Of a stretch of DNA of 64,000 nucleotides, positions 60,229 through 64,000 are shown in pieces. The notes below the pieces were generated by a model. It searched no databases. It had not been told where the DNA came from and was given only the letters and a program-made list of their open reading frames with translations. The stretch is from DATIRA01 sp963766505 (GTDB taxonomy: Bacteria > Pseudomonadota > Gammaproteobacteria > Steroidobacterales > Steroidobacteraceae). A program made the position numbers and the translations under genes. The stretch covers positions 496,001-560,000 of the forward strand of contig CAVYAL010000001.1 of NCBI GenBank assembly GCA_963766505.1, given 5' to 3'. How positions within the stretch are numbered: position 1 is the stretch's first letter; each line of letters opens with the position of its first letter.

Positions 60229-63200
60229 AGGGAATGATCGCCTGGTTCGCGCGCAACGACGTCGCGGCCAACCTGCTGATGATGACCATCTTCGCGCTCG
60301 GCGCCTGGGCGCTCTCCTCGCGGATCCCGCTCGAGGTCTTCCCCGCCTTCGAACTCGACGTGGTCAGCGTCCGAGTGCCGTTCCCCGGCGCGACGCCGGC
60401 CGAGGTCGAGGAAGGCATCACGGTCAAGATCGAGGAAGCCGTCCAGGACCTGCCGGGCATCAAGACCATACGCTCGACGGCGGCCGAGAATCTCGGCAGC
60501 GTCGCGATCGAGGTCGAGTCCGACCACGATCCTCGGGAGCTGATGAATGACGTCAAGGCCCGCGTGGACGCGATCAGCACCTTCCCGGTGGACAGTGAAC
60601 GTCCCGTGGTCTACGTGCCCGAGCTGCGCCGGGACGTCATCACCGTCGTGATCTCGGGCGACGTGACGGAGAAGGAGCTGCGCAGCGTCGCCGAGCGCAT
60701 TCGCGACGAGATAGTGGACCTGCCCGAGATCACGCAGGTGGAACTCGACGGGGTGCGACCGTACGAGATCTCCATCGAGGTGTCCGAGCAGACGCTGCGC
60801 CAGTACGGACTGAGCCTCGCCGAGGTCGCGGATGCGGTGCGACGCAATTCGCTCGATCTCGCGGCGGGCGCGGTGCGCACGCAGGGCGGAGAAGTGCTGA
60901 TCCGCACCGAGGGGCAGGCCAGGAAGGGCCCCGAATTCGAGGAGATCGTCGTCAGGAGCCAGGCCGGCACGCGGCTCAGGATCTCGGACATCGGCGTCGT
61001 CCGCGACGGCTTCAACGAGGACCCGGTCGAGTTCCGCTTCAACGGCCGGCCCGCCGCCTTCATCGACGTGTTCCGGGTGGGCGACCAGAGCGCACTCGAC
61101 GTAGCCAGCGCGGTGAGGACCTACGTTGCCGACCCGCCGGCATGGCTGCCGCCCGGCGTGTCGCTCGATTACTGGCGCGACCAGTCGCGGGTCGTCCAGG
61201 CGCGGCTCTCGACGCTGCTGCGCAATGCGCTGCAGGGCGGCATCCTGATCCTGCTGCTGCTGACGCTCTTCCTGCGGCCCTCGGTTGCGCTCTGGGTGCT
61301 GCTGGGAATGCCCATCGCGATCATGGGCGGCATCGCGCTGATGCCCGAGATCGGCGTGACGATCAACCTGATCAGCCTGTTCGCGTTCATCCTGGTGCTG
61401 GGCATCGTCGTCGACGATGCCATCGTCACCGGCGAGAACATCTTCCGCCATCTCGAGGCCGGCCGCGAACCGCTCGAGGCCGCGATCGTCGGCACGCAGG
61501 AAGTCGCCGTGCCGGTCACGTTCGGCGTGCTGACCACGGTCGTCGCGTTCCTGCCGCTGCTGATGATCGAGGGCGTACGCGGCCAGATCTTCGCCCAGAT
61601 CCCGTTGATCGTGATCCCTGTGCTGCTGTTCTCGCTGGTCGAGTCGAAGCTGATCCTGCCCGCGCACCTCAAGCACGTGCGCATGCGAGACCCGGAGCGG
61701 GAAGGTGCGTTCACGCGCTGGCAGCGCCGCATCTCGGGCGCACTGGACCGCGGCACGCAGGCCGCATACCGGCCGATGCTCGGGTTTGCGACCCGTCAGC
61801 CGCTGGTCGCGCTCGCGTTGTTCCTGGCGGTTGCGATACTGCTGTTCAGCCTCGCGATCGGCGGCCACCTGCGCTTCATCTTTTTTCCGCGCGTGCAGGC
61901 GGAAACCGCTACCGCGACGCTGAGCATGCCCCCGGGAACGCCGTTCCACGCAACGGCCCGCGCGGTGGAGCGGATCGCGGCCGAGGCCGAGGCGATGCGG
62001 GAGCAATACACGGACCCCGAGACCGGCGAAAGCATCATCCTGGACATACTGACCAGCGTCGGGTCGCCCGGCGGCGGCGAGGCCAACCGCAGCGACATCG
62101 GCCGGGTCGTGTTCGAGATCCTGCCACCGGAGCAGCGCTCGCTGGAGGTCACCAGCTCGGAGCTTGTGGCCGACTGGCGCCGGCGCATCGGCCAGATCCC
62201 CGGCGCGAAGGAGCTGAGCTTCCGCGCCGAGATCGGTCGCAGCGGCGCGCCGATAGACGTGCAGCTCGCGGGTCCGGATTTCGACGTGCTGCGGGCGCTG
62301 TCGAGCGAGGTCCAGCAGAAGCTCGGCACTTACCCGGGCGTGTTCGACATCGGCGACAGCTTCGAGGACGGCAAGGAGGAGATCGAGCTGAAGCTCAAGC
62401 CGCAGGCGGAGCTGCTCGGGCTGGCGCTCGACGACCTCGCGCGGCAGGTACGCCATGCCTTCTACGGCTTCGAGGTGCAACGCGTACAGCGCGGCCGCGA
62501 CGAGGTCCGGGTCTTCGTCCGCTACCCTGAAGGCGAGCGCCGGACGCTGGAGAGTCTCGACTCGATGCGCATCCGCACGCCCTCCGGCGCCGAGGTCCCG
62601 TTCTCGGAGGTCGCCGATGCCAGCTACGGTCGCGGCTTCTCGTCGATCCGGCGCGTGGACCGCAATCGCACGATCAACGTGACCGCCGACGTGAACAAGG
62701 AGCAGGTGGACCTCGAGGCCATCAAGCGCGACATCGTCTCCTACCTGGAGCAATCGGTCGCTGCTCACCCGGGCACGAGCTTCTCGATGGAGGGCGAGGC
62801 GCGTGAGCAGCGGGAGTCGTTCGGCAGCCTCGGCTTCGGGCTGATCTTCGTGCTGTTCGCGATCTATGCGCTGCTCGCGATCCCGTTCCGTTCCTACCTG
62901 CAGCCGCTGATCGTCATGAGCGTGATCCCGTTCGGCGTCGCCGGCGCGATGCTCGGTCACATCGTGATGGGCATGAGCCTGACGATCATGAGCATCATGG
63001 GCATGCTCGCGCTCTCGGGCGTGGTCGTGAACGACAGTCTCGTGCTGGTGGACTACGTGAACCGGCGCCGGCGCGAGGGGATGAGCGTGCAGGAAGCGGT
63101 GTCCAGGGCCGGCCAGGCGCGCCTGCGGGCGGTGCTGCTCACCTCGCTGACGACGTTCGCCGGACTGATGCCGCTGATCTTCGAGAAGTCCACGCAGGCC

Positions 63201-63368
63201 CAGTTCCTGAAGCCGATGGCGGTTTCGCTGGGCTTCGGCATCATCTTCGCCACGCTCGTGACGCTGCTGCTTATACCGGTGAATTACCTGCTGCTCGAGA
63301 AGCTCCGCGGCCTGTTCGGACGACAGCGCGCGCCGGCCGGCTCGCCGCTCGGCGAGGTCGGCAGCTGA
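60225..63368 (+). CDS. RND family efflux permease
   Basis: This 1047-residue inner-membrane transporter of the AcrB superfamily opens MKGMIAWFARNDVAANLLMM, typical of the RND branch often annotated as efflux RND transporter permease. TM4 contains GIVVDDAIVTGENIFRHL with both proton-relay aspartates, unlike the pump at 42.7 kb. TM10 reads GVVVNDSLVLVDYVNRR. Two periplasmic porter domains lie at about residues 40-330 and 560-870. It is translationally coupled to its adaptor. There is no regulator or outer-membrane factor alongside. The export substrate is unknown. Confidence 0.94.
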   Translation: MKGMIAWFARNDVAANLLMMTIFALGAWALSSRIPLEVFPAFELDVVSVRVPFPGATPAEVEEGITVKIEEAVQDLPGIKTIRSTAAENLGSVAIEVESDHDPRELMNDVKARVDAISTFPVDSERPVVYVPELRRDVITVVISGDVTEKELRSVAERIRDEIVDLPEITQVELDGVRPYEISIEVSEQTLRQYGLSLAEVADAVRRNSLDLAAGAVRTQGGEVLIRTEGQARKGPEFEEIVVRSQAGTRLRISDIGVVRDGFNEDPVEFRFNGRPAAFIDVFRVGDQSALDVASAVRTYVADPPAWLPPGVSLDYWRDQSRVVQARLSTLLRNALQGGILILLLLTLFLRPSVALWVLLGMPIAIMGGIALMPEIGVTINLISLFAFILVLGIVVDDAIVTGENIFRHLEAGREPLEAAIVGTQEVAVPVTFGVLTTVVAFLPLLMIEGVRGQIFAQIPLIVIPVLLFSLVESKLILPAHLKHVRMRDPEREGAFTRWQRRISGALDRGTQAAYRPMLGFATRQPLVALALFLAVAILLFSLAIGGHLRFIFFPRVQAETATATLSMPPGTPFHATARAVERIAAEAEAMREQYTDPETGESIILDILTSVGSPGGGEANRSDIGRVVFEILPPEQRSLEVTSSELVADWRRRIGQIPGAKELSFRAEIGRSGAPIDVQLAGPDFDVLRALSSEVQQKLGTYPGVFDIGDSFEDGKEEIELKLKPQAELLGLALDDLARQVRHAFYGFEVQRVQRGRDEVRVFVRYPEGERRTLESLDSMRIRTPSGAEVPFSEVADASYGRGFSSIRRVDRNRTINVTADVNKEQVDLEAIKRDIVSYLEQSVAAHPGTSFSMEGEAREQRESFGSLGFGLIFVLFAIYALLAIPFRSYLQPLIVMSVIPFGVAGAMLGHIVMGMSLTIMSIMGMLALSGVVVNDSLVLVDYVNRRRREGMSVQEAVSRAGQARLRAVLLTSLTTFAGLMPLIFEKSTQAQFLKPMAVSLGFGIIFATLVTLLLIPVNYLLLEKLRGLFGRQRAPAGSPLGEVGS

Positions 63369-63369
63369 G

Positions 63370-64000
63370 TCACTCGATCTCGAAGCTGAGCGCGAAGCCG
63401 TCGACGATGCTCTTCGCCGCGTCGTGCTGGGCAGGATCCGACAGCCGCACCCGCGCGACGGTCCCCCGCCGCTCGTCCGCCACGGCGCCGACATCGGCCT
63501 CGATCGACGCCGCCGCCAGCGCTTCGCGCAACACCAGCTCGATCGCGCGGCGGCGCAGCTCGGGCTTGAACACCTTCCCGACCGCCGTCGTCGGCAGCGC
63601 GCCCAGCACGACGATGCGCACCGGGACGGCCGCACGCTCCGGGATCCGTTCCCTGCAGAGCGCGACGAGCTCGTCCGGGTCGAGATCCATGCCGGGGCGC
63701 GGAGCGACGAACGCCATCGGCAGCTCGCCGGCATAGGCGTCGGGCTGCCCCACTGCGGCGGCCAGCGCAACGGCCGGATGGCCTGCGAGTACGTCCTCGA
63801 TCAGCTGGGGATCGATGTTGTGCCCGCCACGGATGATCAGGTCCTTGGCCCGGCCTGTCAGCCAGACATAACCGTCGGAGTCGATGCGTGCGAGATCGCC
63901 GGTGTTGAGCCATCCGGCACCGGCCCAGACCTTTGCATTGTCCTGTTCGCGCAGGTAGCCGGGGAAGACGGCCGGGCCGCTGATCAGCAGGTTGCCGATT
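63370..64000 (-). CDS. AMP-binding acyl-CoA synthetase (5' end off the window)
   Basis: Only the C-terminal part of about 210 residues is present; the frame is open at base 64000. It shows GNLLISGPAVFPGYL, GWLNTGDLARIDSDGYVWLTGRAKDLIIRGGHNIDP and the late TTAVGKVFKPELRR, which are motifs A8-A10 of adenylate-forming enzymes, including the catalytic lysine in GKVFK. The style is a fatty-acyl- or related-CoA ligase. It would activate a carboxylic acid to an acyl-adenylate and then the CoA thioester. It is convergent with the RND permease, separated by one base. Confidence 0.9.
   Translation of the reverse strand, partial: IGNLLISGPAVFPGYLREQDNAKVWAGAGWLNTGDLARIDSDGYVWLTGRAKDLIIRGGHNIDPQLIEDVLAGHPAVALAAAVGQPDAYAGELPMAFVAPRPGMDLDPDELVALCRERIPERAAVPVRIVVLGALPTTAVGKVFKPELRRRAIELVLREALAAASIEADVGAVADERRGTVARVRLSDPAQHDAAKSIVDGFALSFEIE

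Noticed and set aside
59874..63770. A 1298-codon open frame on the minus strand opposite the second RND pump
   Set aside because: It is rich in Arg, His, Asp and Gln in the manner of antisense frames in GC-rich genes, shows no family motif, and lies opposite a strongly conserved adaptor/permease pair.
1..64000. CRISPR arrays, tRNA or rRNA genes, insertion sequences, phage or defence loci
   Set aside because: No regular spacer-repeat pattern, no cloverleaf in any gap, and no transposase, integrase or recognisable defence gene were seen.

Overview
The window reads as chromosome of a high-GC Gram-negative bacterium, most likely a proteobacterium and probably a gammaproteobacterium. The evidence is two RND efflux systems, a TonB-dependent receptor with a lipoprotein partner, LpxH-type lipid A chemistry, a red-type (form IC) RuBisCO operon with cbbX and a divergent cbbR, and glutathione-based enzymes. 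The genus cannot be assigned from the sequence alone. I found no tRNA, rRNA, CRISPR array, insertion sequence or phage gene. Genes are tightly packed, often with ATGA or TGATG overlaps, and no stretch above about 325 bases lacks a gene.

Layout. 1-11.2 kb: a K+ channel cut by the window edge with a DUF6394 partner, a KamA-like radical SAM enzyme, an MscS channel, a malic enzyme/YhhN/acetoacetate-decarboxylase-like run, an amine-type flavin oxidase with a patatin-like protein, and glutathione reductase. 11.3-18.7 kb: a rightward run of DOMON-like protein, NamZ-like muramidase, glpD, glpK, an alkylglycerol-monooxygenase-like membrane hydroxylase and a serine hydrolase with a golvesin-like domain. 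18.6-26.3 kb: a leftward envelope module (LpxH-like phosphoesterase, GT4 glycosyltransferase, DUF2334 deacetylase), an atypical pyruvate kinase, a small exported protein behind a cyclic-di-GMP-I riboswitch, and a coupled ATP-grasp ligase/zinc metallopeptidase pair. 26.4-34.3 kb: a RetSat/CrtI-like flavoprotein, the Calvin operon cbbL-cbbS-cbbX-cbbF-cbbP with divergent cbbR, and a small frameshifted gene. 34.5-45.9 kb: accessory metabolism (serine hydrolase, CMD protein, GST, nucleoside transporter, lipase, haloalkane dehalogenase, alanine/glycine symporter) and a first RND pump. 46-51.2 kb: an exported protein, then a beta-helix lipoprotein/TonB receptor operon headed by a Pho-box-like array. 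51.2-64 kb: SDR, DUF302, a frameshifted trehalose synthase-maltokinase, a PafA-like phosphatase, a lipase, a second RND pump and a truncated acyl-CoA synthetase.

How the parts fit. The cbb operon supplies the RuBisCO and phosphoribulokinase steps of CO2 fixation. GlpK and GlpD feed glycerol into the triose-phosphate pool, and the adjacent ether-lipid-type hydroxylase (and the distant YhhN protein) may release glycerol units from ether lipids. The lipoprotein/TonB receptor pair looks like a phosphate-starvation outer-membrane uptake system. The c-di-GMP riboswitch ties an uncharacterised exported protein to the motile/sessile switch. Two genes carry apparent single-base insertions; without reads I cannot tell decay from sequence error.
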